Origin: JBIOJB01 sp044450465
GTDB lineage: Bacteria; Chloroflexota; Dormibacteria; Dormibacterales; Dormibacteraceae
Assembly (NCBI GenBank): GCA_044450465.1
Contig: JBIOJB010000094.1
Coordinates: forward strand, 1 to 11,393
Direction of reading: 5' to 3'
Length of the DNA stretch: 11,393 bases
In this document: in pieces, positions 1-7,178 of the stretch
Layout of the letters: every line of letters begins with the position of its first letter
Numbering within the stretch: the first letter of the stretch is position 1
Notes under the pieces: generated by a model
The model's input: only the letters and a program-made list of their open reading frames with translations
Told to the model about the DNA's origin: nothing
Databases searched by the model: none
Position numbers and translations under genes: made by a program

Positions 1-63
1 CTCGCCCACCGTGCGACCGTCGCCAATTACCGCCACAACCGCCTTGTACCTTTGCTCAGTCAC
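1..63 (-). CDS. IS481-family transposase, N-terminal fragment (runs off window)
   Basis: This is the first 21 codons of a transposase reading leftward out of the window: VTEQRYKAVVAVIGDGRTVG plus one further residue. The pattern (T/V)EQRYKAVxAVIxDGRTV matches the start of IS481-type DDE transposases, just before their N-terminal helix-turn-helix. I chose the GTG at 63 because an AGGGAG Shine-Dalgarno sequence lies 6 nt upstream (70-75). In-frame ATGs at 69 and 78 would add two or five residues but lack a properly spaced ribosome site. The catalytic DDE core is not in view, so whether the gene is intact cannot be judged. It is co-directional with the tRNA gene upstream of it. Confidence 0.6.
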   Translation of the reverse strand, partial: MTEQRYKAVVAVIGDGRTVGE

Positions 64-87
64 GCTCATCTCCCTCATGTGCGGGAG

Positions 88-176
88 CGTGACAAATCAG
101 CCGAAGTAGGTGTGACGCATCAACCGAAGGTGTGTAACCCATCAGCCGAAGGCCTTTTGGGACCTGTCAGCCGAAC
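88..176. repeat. Four direct repeats at the IS end
   Basis: Four related copies read on the plus strand: TCAGCCGAAG at 97-106, TCAACCGAAG at 120-129, TCAGCCGAAG at 142-151 and TCAGCCGAAC at 167-176. Their starts are 23, 22 and 25 bp apart. The inner three are preceded by related sequence (GTGACAAA, TGTGACGCA, TGTAACCCA), so the unit is about 19-20 bp. Lying between the transposase start and the element tip, they are probably transposase-binding sites, and they may also lie over the transposase promoter. The positions are read directly; the function is inferred. Confidence 0.7.
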
Positions 177-189
177 TTGCACAACATTT

Positions 190-265
<76 letters not shown>

Positions 266-286
266 ATCGGAAACAGCCGCCTGTCG

Positions 287-292
287 ATTCTA
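287..292 (-). promoter_or_regulatory. Candidate -10 element for tRNA-Lys
   Basis: On the minus strand TAGAAT (5 of 6 matches to TATAAT) lies 21 bp upstream of the mature tRNA 5' end, a usual distance for a tRNA promoter with a short leader. No convincing TTGACA-like -35 sits 16-18 bp further upstream, so this is tentative. The rest of the 266-354 gap has a CTTCGAAG palindrome at 328-335 and no gene. Confidence 0.35.
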
Positions 293-354
293 AGGTCCCC
301 GAGAAGTTAACAGGCTGGATTCCGAGTCTTCGAAGTCTTTCGTAGCTTGCGGCC

Positions 355-675
355 ATGGCCGCGCGTGTCCCGCTCGACGTGGATCTCGAGGACAAGCTGC
401 TCTACGGGTTGACGCCGATGCGCCTCGCATATGTCGTGGCTGCGGTCGCTTCGGCCTTTGCGGTCTGGTCTTCGCATTGGGCCCCAACTGCGGTGCGCGC
501 ATGCGTCGCCGGTTTGGTCATGGCGCTCGGCGCGTCGGCCGGGTGGGGTCGCTGGCGAGGTAGGCCCGCAGACCGGTGGCTTGCCGACATGGCCAGGTTC
601 GTCGGGGCGAACTACCGTGTCGAGCTGGATCGGCGGTGGAGTGGATGGCTCGTGCGCCGGCGGTCCTCAACGTGA
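355..675 (+). CDS. PrgI-family small membrane protein
   Basis: This 106-residue protein resembles the PrgI family, small membrane proteins encoded just upstream of VirB4-like ATPases in conjugation-like (type IV secretion) loci of Gram-positive bacteria. The N-terminus ARVPLDVDLEDKLLYGLTPM has the family's 'R-V-P-x-D-V-D-x-E-D-x-x-x-x-G-L-T' pattern. Two hydrophobic segments follow (about residues 24-40 and 47-64), then a basic C-terminal tail, so it probably sits in the cytoplasmic membrane as a two-helix hairpin docking the ATPase. No Shine-Dalgarno precedes the ATG; TAGCTT at 343-348 fits a TAnnnT -10 box and would give a leaderless or very short leader. Its end overlaps the next gene, implying translational coupling. 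Confidence 0.8.
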   Translation: MAARVPLDVDLEDKLLYGLTPMRLAYVVAAVASAFAVWSSHWAPTAVRACVAGLVMALGASAGWGRWRGRPADRWLADMARFVGANYRVELDRRWSGWLVRRRSST

Positions 676-3341
676 TTCGGAATCTGCAGGTGGGGCCCAT
701 ACGCCTTGCCGAGCGGGCGCCCTCGCTTCTATGGGACGGAGCTTCCGGATGCGCCGTCTTTCATTCTGGCTCGTTGGGCTTTGCGGATGCGTCTGAGGAT
801 GACCGGGCAAACTGGCTGGGGACGTTTCGCAGGTTGCTGGACGGGCTGGACAGCCCACTCCAGGTCGTCATTGATGTCCGTCCGGGTGCGGAGTCCGTTG
901 GCGCAGGTCTGGCTCCGCTCCCGGCGGATCTCGGCGAGATGCGCGGAGCGGACATGTGCTTCGTCGAAGACATAAGCCGTTCGACGGCTGCGCACCGATT
1001 CTCGAGCGCTTTGGTGGCGTCTGACGCCCAGGGGCCACGTCTTGAATCCGCCTTCAGGGAGCTGGGTCTCACCAACTGGGTCGACAACCTGCGCCCGGAG
1101 CCGGTCTTCGGTCGCGAGCTCATCGACTGTTTCCTGCACGCCGGCGGGTTCAGTCACACCTGGTCGGTGGAGCGCCTACCCGGGACTCAGCTCGAGCCGG
1201 GTTGGCTGTTCCGCCTGCTGCCCCAGGGCTTGAGGCTTCGTCTTTCGTGGCATGCGACGCCGCTACCCGCCGCGTGGATCGTGGCGTACCTGCAGCGTCA
1301 GCTGATCAACATGCGCGCAACCCGTTTGATCGAGCAGGATGTCGGCTCCACCAGCTTCGAGCTCGCCGCAGCGCTGCCCAACGCCGAGGACCTCCAGCGG
1401 CGCGTGGCGTCCAGCCAGGAGAAGGCGTTCCATGTATCCGCTTACATCACCCTCACCGCGGCGTCGAGGGCCGAGCTTGCCGCCGGGGCCGTCAAAGTCG
1501 AGGCGGCCGCCCGTGCCATCCTGTGCAACCTTCAACCCTGCACCTTCAGGATGCGCGATGGCTTCCTGGCCACGCTTCCCGGTGGGCCCGACCGCCTGAT
1601 GCGCAAGCGAGTGCTGGACTCCAGCGCGCTTGCGACCTTCCTTCCGTGGCGAGAGGCGGAGGTTCAGCACAGTGGCGGTCTGGCGATAGGGCGCCAATCC
1701 GTCACCGGCACCCCGGTGCTGATCGACCCGTTCGATCAGCGTCGCTTTGCCAACGCGAACATCGGGGTGTTTGGGCACTCGGGCGCAGGCAAGACCTTCC
1801 TGCTTTCCACGCTGGCGATGGGGGCTCTCGGTCTGGGAACCCAGGTGTACATCGTCGACCCGGAGCATGAGTACGGCGGCCTCGCGCGCCAGCTGGGCGG
1901 CATCGACGTACAGCTGGCGCTCGGTTCGGGCCACGCGCTCAACGTGCTCGACCTGAGACCGTCGGATCGGCATGACGAAACCTGGTTGGGTCCAGCCGCC
2001 GCCGACGCCGTCGACCTGTGCGCATGCATCTGCGGCGAGCTCGACGAATCCGAACGGGCCGTCGTGGAGTCGGCCGTGCGCCTTGCTTACAACGACGTAT
2101 CGCAACCCGTTTTGCGCGACGTTGCCGCGCGACTTCCAGCGGGGTCTCGCGTCGCCGTCATCCTCGGACGATGGGTCTCGGGCAGCCTGGGCCAGATGTT
2201 CAGCGCCCAGACCAATGTGGACCTGGAGGCCCCGATCGTGGCTTTCGGAATGCGCGAATTGAGAGACGAGATGGTGGCGCCCGTCCATTTCCTGCTGGCA
2301 GAAGCACTCTGGAGCCGGATCAAGAGAAGAGATCGCCGCAGGATGCTCATCGTCGACGAGCTCGGCCTCCTTTTCGAAGATGCGACGATCCGGCGTTTCG
2401 TGGTGAGCCTGGCCAGGCGAATACGCAAGTACGACGGATCGCTCGTCTTCGCCACCCAGAATCCCGGAGACCTGCTCAGCTCAGACCAGGGGGCGGTCGT
2501 GGCCACCAACCCGGCCGTGCTCTTCCTGGGCGCGCAGCGCCCAGGCGAAGCGGCCAAGCTGCAGAGTGCGTTTCACCTGAGCGATCGCCAGAAGGCGCTA
2601 CTGGAAACTGCACGCAGAGGCGACTTTCTGCTTGTTGCCGGCAGGGATCGGCTGTCCCTCGAGGTCAAGGCGCCACCCTGGCAGGAGGAAGCCATGCGCC
2701 TGGGAAGGGCGGCCGCGCGATCTCCGCCAGGCCCGCTAGGCTTAGTCGAAATGCCGCGGGTGCTTCACTACCGACTTTACGGGCTGCCCTCCCACCGGCT
2801 CGAGGCCGTGCACGAGGAATTCGGGGCCATGGTGCGAGCGCGGACGTGGCGCTGCGGCTTGCCCTGGATCGCCAGCTCCGAATCGCGTGGCCTCTTTGAC
2901 ATGGAGTTCTTCAGGCACCTGAGGGCGGAAGAGCCGATCGACCTCAGCGCCGCAGGGTTCGTGAAAATGGCCGGGGACGAGACCGACGCTTTGATCCTCA
3001 CCATATTCATGCGGGATCTGAGCTCAGAGTTCGATGTCCGGGCGGTGATCACGGACCTGGATCACCCTCTAGCGAAGCTACGGCGATTGGAGTTCGATTC
3101 AGGACGTCTTCCGGGAGGGACCTCCTTGGAGGACGTGCTCGCCAAGCGACCTGTGATCAAAAAAGTGCGCGGCGAGCGCATCTTCTTCTACCCGCCCACG
3201 TTTCGTCTCCACTCCCAGGGCCCTCCCAACACCACGTGGGCATACGCTCTGTGCGGGATGCGGGCCTTCGCTCCCACTTTGCTGGAGGCCGAGCAGGAGG
3301 CGCTGAAGATTCTCAGGGGATTGCGTCACCTTGACCACTGA
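645..3341 (+). CDS. VirB4/TraC-like secretion ATPase with C-terminal extension
   Basis: This 898-residue protein looks like a VirB4/TraC/CagE-type hexameric ATPase, which powers conjugative or related type IV transport at the cytoplasmic membrane. Residues about 1-330 hold the usual N-terminal region (RRLLDGLDSPLQVVIDVRP near its start). The ATPase core has Walker A GHSGAGKT (377-384), a VDPEHEYGGL motif (D405), Walker B MLIVDE (567-572) and TQNPGDLL (604-611), the last conserved in VirB4 and TraG/VirD4 relatives. The core ends near residue 690. About 200 further residues (PRVLHYRLYGLPSHRLEAVH onward) are an extension I cannot assign. I used ATG 645, with GGAG 3 nt upstream; the alternative is GTG at 672, which forms a GTGA overlap with the PrgI stop and gives 889 residues. 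No relaxase, VirD4 or other channel gene is visible, so the partner system is unknown. Confidence 0.85.
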   Translation: MARAPAVLNVIRNLQVGPIRLAERAPSLLWDGASGCAVFHSGSLGFADASEDDRANWLGTFRRLLDGLDSPLQVVIDVRPGAESVGAGLAPLPADLGEMRGADMCFVEDISRSTAAHRFSSALVASDAQGPRLESAFRELGLTNWVDNLRPEPVFGRELIDCFLHAGGFSHTWSVERLPGTQLEPGWLFRLLPQGLRLRLSWHATPLPAAWIVAYLQRQLINMRATRLIEQDVGSTSFELAAALPNAEDLQRRVASSQEKAFHVSAYITLTAASRAELAAGAVKVEAAARAILCNLQPCTFRMRDGFLATLPGGPDRLMRKRVLDSSALATFLPWREAEVQHSGGLAIGRQSVTGTPVLIDPFDQRRFANANIGVFGHSGAGKTFLLSTLAMGALGLGTQVYIVDPEHEYGGLARQLGGIDVQLALGSGHALNVLDLRPSDRHDETWLGPAAADAVDLCACICGELDESERAVVESAVRLAYNDVSQPVLRDVAARLPAGSRVAVILGRWVSGSLGQMFSAQTNVDLEAPIVAFGMRELRDEMVAPVHFLLAEALWSRIKRRDRRRMLIVDELGLLFEDATIRRFVVSLARRIRKYDGSLVFATQNPGDLLSSDQGAVVATNPAVLFLGAQRPGEAAKLQSAFHLSDRQKALLETARRGDFLLVAGRDRLSLEVKAPPWQEEAMRLGRAAARSPPGPLGLVEMPRVLHYRLYGLPSHRLEAVHEEFGAMVRARTWRCGLPWIASSESRGLFDMEFFRHLRAEEPIDLSAAGFVKMAGDETDALILTIFMRDLSSEFDVRAVITDLDHPLAKLRRLEFDSGRLPGGTSLEDVLAKRPVIKKVRGERIFFYPPTFRLHSQGPPNTTWAYALCGMRAFAPTLLEAEQEALKILRGLRHLDH

Positions 3342-4167
3342 GGCGGGCGCGACCGTAGAGGGAACGATCGCATCCGCGGACGGCACCAGGCTCGCCTACC
3401 GCACCTGGCCGGTCGCCGGCGCGGATATCACTTTCGCGGTCGTGCACGGCCTCGGCGAGCACTCGGGCCGCTACGAAAGATTCGCCCGAGGCATGGCGAA
3501 GCATGGGATGGAGGCGTATGCCCTTGACCTGAGGGGACACGGCCAGAGCGCCGGCCAGAGAGGTCACGTGGACTCGTGGTCGCAATGGGTGGACGACGCG
3601 GCGGGCTTCATCGGCCATGTGGAGGGCAAGACCGCCAACGAGGTGGTTCCCCTGGGACATTCGTTCGGCGGAGCGGTGCTGCTAAGCACCGTGCTCGCAG
3701 GACGGTTGCCGCGAAGCCGCCGATTTGTTGTATCAAGCCCGGCTCTCAAAGCGAAGGTGGCGGTGCCGGGCTGGAAGATCAGCCTGGGCAACCTCACCTC
3801 CGGCATAGTCCCGCGCCTCTCCCTGAGCAACGAGGTCGATCCCAAGCTGGTGTCCCGGATCCCCGAGGTCGTCGAGGCTTACCGCAACGACCCCCTGGTG
3901 CACAGCAAGATCTCGAGCCGGACCTTCACCGAGTGGCAAAAAGCCACCAAGGACATCCTGGCTCGCGCCGACGAGATCAAGCAGCCATTCCTCATAGTGG
4001 CTGGAACCGACGACCAGCTCATCGATCCGCAGGGAAGCGAGGCGCTGCATGCCAAAGCCGCCAGATTGAGCGAGCTCCACATCCTCAGCGACCGATATCA
4101 CGAGCCCTTTAACGACCTGGGTGACGAGGAGGTCTATCAGCTGATCGCGGAGTGGCTTCGCAAGTGA
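3331..4167 (+). CDS. Alpha/beta hydrolase, monoacylglycerol-lipase-like
   Basis: This 278-residue serine hydrolase is of the Hydrolase_4/S33 'monoglyceride lipase' type, which cleaves monoacylglycerols or similar esters. Visible features are the oxyanion-side HGLGEHSGRY motif, D-LRGHGQS, the nucleophile elbow GHSFGG with Ser111, the acid in GTDDQLIDP (Asp228, with Asp227 next to it), and the catalytic His257 in YHEPFND, which closely matches the YHEPLNE-type motif of MGL enzymes. There is no signal peptide or membrane segment, so it is probably cytosolic. The TTG start at 3331 overlaps the ATPase stop by 11 bp and has AGGGG 11 nt upstream; no other in-frame start keeps the conserved DGTRLAYRTW strand. 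It is probably cotranscribed with the VirB4-like gene and the small membrane protein that follows. Confidence 0.88.
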   Translation: MTTEAGATVEGTIASADGTRLAYRTWPVAGADITFAVVHGLGEHSGRYERFARGMAKHGMEAYALDLRGHGQSAGQRGHVDSWSQWVDDAAGFIGHVEGKTANEVVPLGHSFGGAVLLSTVLAGRLPRSRRFVVSSPALKAKVAVPGWKISLGNLTSGIVPRLSLSNEVDPKLVSRIPEVVEAYRNDPLVHSKISSRTFTEWQKATKDILARADEIKQPFLIVAGTDDQLIDPQGSEALHAKAARLSELHILSDRYHEPFNDLGDEEVYQLIAEWLRK

Positions 4168-4469
4168 TCGCAGGAATGGCGCCGGTGCTGTCGTCGAGCT
4201 TCAACCTCGAGCCGGGCTCTTGGATCGCGTGGATCGTCGTTGGACTCATCTCTGGAACCATCGCCGCCAGGGTCGTCGCCGGGCGGGGCTTTGGCTGCGT
4301 GGCGGACATGGTGGTTGGCGTCGCCGGCGCCATCATCGGCGGCTTCATGCTGAGCGCCCTGTTCGGGGCTTCCGGGACAGTCGGCTTCTGGGGCAGCATC
4401 GTCGTCGCTTTCATTGGCGCGGCCATTCTGCTGGCAGTGTTGAAGCTGTTATCCGGCGGCAGGCTCTGA
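4164..4469 (+). CDS. GlsB/YeaQ/YmgE-type small membrane protein
   Basis: This protein of about 101 residues has three hydrophobic segments: WIAWIVVGLISGTIAARVV, then a segment ending GAIIGGFMLSALFG, then IVVAFIGAAILLAVLKLL. The glycine pattern (I-x-x-G-L-I-S-G ... G-x-x-G-A-I-I-G-G) matches the GlsB/YeaQ/YmgE 'transglycosylase-associated' family, small inner-membrane proteins linked to stress responses, biochemical role unknown. The GTG at 4164 overlaps the TGA of the hydrolase as GTGA, with GGAG 11 nt upstream. GTG 4152 and ATG 4176 are alternatives. The extra N-terminal stretch before the first helix is longer than in typical 80-90 residue members. Its last 21 bp overlap the convergent hydrolase gene on the other strand. 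Confidence 0.8.
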   Translation: MIAGMAPVLSSSFNLEPGSWIAWIVVGLISGTIAARVVAGRGFGCVADMVVGVAGAIIGGFMLSALFGASGTVGFWGSIVVAFIGAAILLAVLKLLSGGRL

Positions 4470-5348
4470 GGTTCCGGTAGCCGCCGCCAGCTCCGCCACC
4501 CGCTCGATCTCCGCGGCGATCTCCGCGGGCAGGAACAGAGGGATGTCGTGGGGCGTGTCAAACCATTTGATCTGGATCTGAGCGGCCAGCCCGCCCAATC
4601 TATCGACCCCGGCCTCTGTGGAGCGTGAGATTCTGGCAAAGCTGCGCAGCGCGAGCAGCACCGCCGCCGGCACATCGACCTGCGGCCAGAGTACGTCTGG
4701 GTGTGATTGAAAGAGACCTTTGAGGAGCTCGTAACGCGCCGGAGCGGTAAGCGTGAGGATCAGATCTCCGGCGTCTGGCACGATGCGAGCCTTCACGAAT
4801 GCCTCCAGGTCCTCGCCCCAGGCATCGCCGAAATCTGACCGTGACTCTGCGACAGCGGCGGCGAAGTCGGCGAAACGCGGCAGGGTCGGCTGCATGATCC
4901 TCTGTGCGTCATCCCAGCTGAACAGGTTGGACGCGCTCTGCACTGGTCCATCGATGAAGACGAGGCCGGAGGCCAGACCAGGTTGCGTGGCGACAACCTC
5001 GAGGGCCACCGTCGCTCCCCACGAGTGGCCGACGACTACCGGTGTATCAAGCCCAAGCTTGGCCACCATAAAGGCGACGTCTTCGACGAGCTCGCGCATC
5101 GCAAATCCCTTGGGCAGTGTGGGGGCATGAGGCGCCCTGCCGGTCAAGCCATGTCCGCGCTGATCCAGGGCGATGACGCGCCGGCCACTCAGCCGTACTG
5201 CGACGCGGTCCCAGTACCGGGAGTTAGAGCTCAGGCCGTGCAGCAGGAGAATCGGCGGCTCAGCAGCGACAGGCGGCTCGGCCGGCCACTCGACGTAATG
5301 GAGGGTCACGCCGGCGCGCTCCAGCGACCCGTCTTTGGGCTCGCGCAC
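4449..5348 (-). CDS. Alpha/beta hydrolase (second, epoxide hydrolase/esterase-like)
   Basis: This 299-residue alpha/beta hydrolase has LLLHGLSSNSRYW (His37-Gly38, oxyanion side), DQRGHGLTGR (62-71), the nucleophile elbow GHSWG with Ser109, and a C-terminal TPHDIPLFLP motif with His267 as likely catalytic histidine. The usual acid residue after the strand VPAAVLLAL is not evident: the segment reads ALRSFARISRSTEAG where a G-x-x-D type motif is expected, so the acid may be replaced or placed elsewhere, such as the Glu in STEAG. The substrate cannot be named. The GTG start at 5348 lies 9 bp after the stop of the transporter gene, so the two form an operon. No good Shine-Dalgarno is seen. No terminator separates its stop from the convergent gene it overlaps. 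Confidence 0.82.
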   Translation of the reverse strand: MREPKDGSLERAGVTLHYVEWPAEPPVAAEPPILLLHGLSSNSRYWDRVAVRLSGRRVIALDQRGHGLTGRAPHAPTLPKGFAMRELVEDVAFMVAKLGLDTPVVVGHSWGATVALEVVATQPGLASGLVFIDGPVQSASNLFSWDDAQRIMQPTLPRFADFAAAVAESRSDFGDAWGEDLEAFVKARIVPDAGDLILTLTAPARYELLKGLFQSHPDVLWPQVDVPAAVLLALRSFARISRSTEAGVDRLGGLAAQIQIKWFDTPHDIPLFLPAEIAAEIERVAELAAATGTSEPAAG

Positions 5349-5357
5349 CGGACCAGC

Positions 5358-6977
5358 CTAGACCGCTGCGGCCTGCACCTCGTCGGTGATCTCCGCCCGG
5401 GCCGGTCGCACCACGCGGCGGATCAGGAGGGTGGTCACAGCCGTGAATGCCAGGACCGATATCGGCAGCACGAAGGTCACCTTCATGGCGTCGATGAAAC
5501 CGCTGACGAAGACGTCGTGGGCGATGACGGTGAGCTGGTGAGCAGCGGCAGGAGGGATGTTGGCCGGGAGCTTCGCGCCGTTCTGCCCCGTGCCAATCTC
5601 GAATCCGTTTGACGCCACCGAGCTGAAGATCTTGATGAACTGAGCCTGAAATGCGACGGGGAGGGCGCTGGCGTGACTGACCGCCTGGTTGTGAAGGCTG
5701 GTCCCCAACTGGTTTTGGAGGATGGCGCCGACCACGGCGCTGCCGATCGCAGCGCCGAGCTGCCGAATGGTGTTCAGCACGCCAGAGGCGGCCCCGGCAA
5801 CTCTGGGCTCGATGTTGCGCATCGCAACCGTCGTCATGGGGGCGAAGGTCATGCCCATCCCTGCGCCGGCGATGATCGCGGGCACCAGGAACGTGGACCA
5901 GGTGGAGTCTGGGCCAGCCACGTAAGCAAGCGACCCGATTCCAATTGTGAACAGGGAAATACCCGCAGTCAGGATGTACTTTCCTCCGATGCGGTCTGAC
6001 ATTCGGCCGGCAAACGGAGCGATGACCATCGACGTCAAAGACATGGGGGCGAGAGTCAGGCCGGCGGCGAGAGCGGAGAAGCCGCGCACCGACTGGAGAT
6101 AGATCGTGATCGGAAGGAACATGCTCAGCATGCCGAAGCTGATCGCGGCAGCCACCCAGTTGGCCACCGCAAAGTTCCGTTCTTTGAAGAGGACCAGCGG
6201 CAGCAGGGGCTGGGCCTGGAAGCGCTCCCAGACGAGGAAGATCACGATCAGGATGACGCCGGCTCCGATGACCTCTGGAATGGTGATCGCGTAGGGCGTG
6301 ATCTGGCCCCAGCTGTAGCGCTCGCCTTCGATGAGGCCGAAGACGATGCCGAACAGGCCGGTCGTAGCCAGCACCACGCCGATCAGATCCCAGCCCTGAT
6401 GGCGACCATGGCGCAGGTCGGGAATGATCACGAAGGTGGCGACCAGAGCCGCGATGCCGATGGGAACGTTGATGAAGAAGATCCACCGCCAGTCGATGTA
6501 GGTGATGATGGCCCCGCCGATCGTCGGCCCGGCGACGGTCGCGAGACCGGCCGCACCGCCCCACACGCCGAAGGCGGCCCCTCGGCGCTCCGGAGGAAAT
6601 ATGGAGGTCAGGATTGCCAGCGTCTGCGGGGTGAGGAGGGCGCCGCCAACTCCCTGGAGGACACGGGCGGCGATCAACTCGGACGCACTCTGCGACAAGC
6701 CGCACAGGGCGGAGGCAAGGGTAAACACGAAAAGTCCGACGGCGAACAGGGCGCGCTGGCCGAAGAGGTCGCCCAGCCGGCCGGCCGTGATCAGGAGCAC
6801 GGCGTACACGAGGATGTAGGCGTTCAGAACCCACAGGATCTGATCGAGCGTCGTGTTGAGGCCGGCACTCATCGCCGGGATCGCCACGTTCACGATCGTC
6901 GTGTCCAGCAGGATCATGAAGAATCCCGTGGTCAAGACCACTAGGACCAGCCAGGGATTCGTGTGCTTTTCAGCCAT
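5358..6977 (-). CDS. DHA2-family MFS multidrug efflux transporter (14 TM)
   Basis: This 539-residue major facilitator is of the EmrB/QacA (DHA2, 14-helix) type, a proton-driven exporter of drugs or other amphipathic compounds in the cytoplasmic membrane. Signatures are motif D1 LLDTTIVNVAIP with Asp25 in helix 1, motif A GRLGDLFGQR (66-75) in loop 2-3, motif B RVLQGVGGALLTP in helix 4, and antiporter motif C in GPTIGGAI of helix 5. A long external loop (about 435-490) before the last helix is typical of DHA2 proteins. The length fits the family. The ATG at 6977 has only AAGG 1 nt upstream, with GAGAGG 13 nt upstream. It is the first gene of the minus-strand pair with the alpha/beta hydrolase and diverges from the ABC exporter operon. 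No TetR or MarR regulator gene is in view. Confidence 0.92.
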   Translation of the reverse strand: MAEKHTNPWLVLVVLTTGFFMILLDTTIVNVAIPAMSAGLNTTLDQILWVLNAYILVYAVLLITAGRLGDLFGQRALFAVGLFVFTLASALCGLSQSASELIAARVLQGVGGALLTPQTLAILTSIFPPERRGAAFGVWGGAAGLATVAGPTIGGAIITYIDWRWIFFINVPIGIAALVATFVIIPDLRHGRHQGWDLIGVVLATTGLFGIVFGLIEGERYSWGQITPYAITIPEVIGAGVILIVIFLVWERFQAQPLLPLVLFKERNFAVANWVAAAISFGMLSMFLPITIYLQSVRGFSALAAGLTLAPMSLTSMVIAPFAGRMSDRIGGKYILTAGISLFTIGIGSLAYVAGPDSTWSTFLVPAIIAGAGMGMTFAPMTTVAMRNIEPRVAGAASGVLNTIRQLGAAIGSAVVGAILQNQLGTSLHNQAVSHASALPVAFQAQFIKIFSSVASNGFEIGTGQNGAKLPANIPPAAAHQLTVIAHDVFVSGFIDAMKVTFVLPISVLAFTAVTTLLIRRVVRPARAEITDEVQAAAV

Positions 6978-7178
6978 GCCTTGTGGTTAACCTCTCAGAT
7001 CCGAATTAGATTCCAGCGCGCCCAGGTCTCGTGATCCACCCGATCAGGCGCCGCCGGCCCCGTCCTCCGGACAGCATTCGGGGCCGCGTCTTAACAGGCA
7101 AGGTAGGCGGGACCGCAATCACGGGCTAGCCTGGCCGAAGGTGTGACCGGCTCGGGGGAGGGAGCCACGGAGGTGGGG

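Larger units (their letters stand above)
1..183 (-). mobile_element. End of an IS481-family-like insertion sequence
   Basis: This stretch looks like the upstream (transposase 5') end of an insertion sequence. It combines the start of an IS481-type transposase on the minus strand with four copies of a short motif (TCAGCCGAAG and variants) between the gene and the probable tip. On the minus strand the tip would read TGTGCAAGTTCGGCTGACAG inward from about 183; a TGT start fits IS481-type ends as I recall them. The exact tip is inferred, because the other end of the element and the target-site duplication lie outside the window. The element ends only about 6 bp beyond the CCA end of the tRNA-Lys gene. 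Confidence 0.6.

Noticed and set aside
88..176. CRISPR-like appearance of the repeats
   Set aside because: The conserved core is only about 10 bp, the gaps are about 12-15 bp and related in sequence, and the location is an IS end.
1263..2288. Minus-strand open frame of about 341 codons opposite the VirB4-like gene
   Set aside because: It lies wholly opposite the ATPase core with its intact Walker motifs and its product has no recognisable motif.
2018..2899. Plus-strand open frame of about 293 codons inside the VirB4-like gene
   Set aside because: The product is Arg-rich and low in hydrophobic structure; the ATPase frame covers the same DNA.
5260..6834. Long open frame of about 524 codons on the minus strand, overlapping the MFS gene
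   Set aside because: Its translation is Arg/Pro/His-rich without domains, while the other frame gives a complete 14-helix transporter; it is a by-product of high GC.
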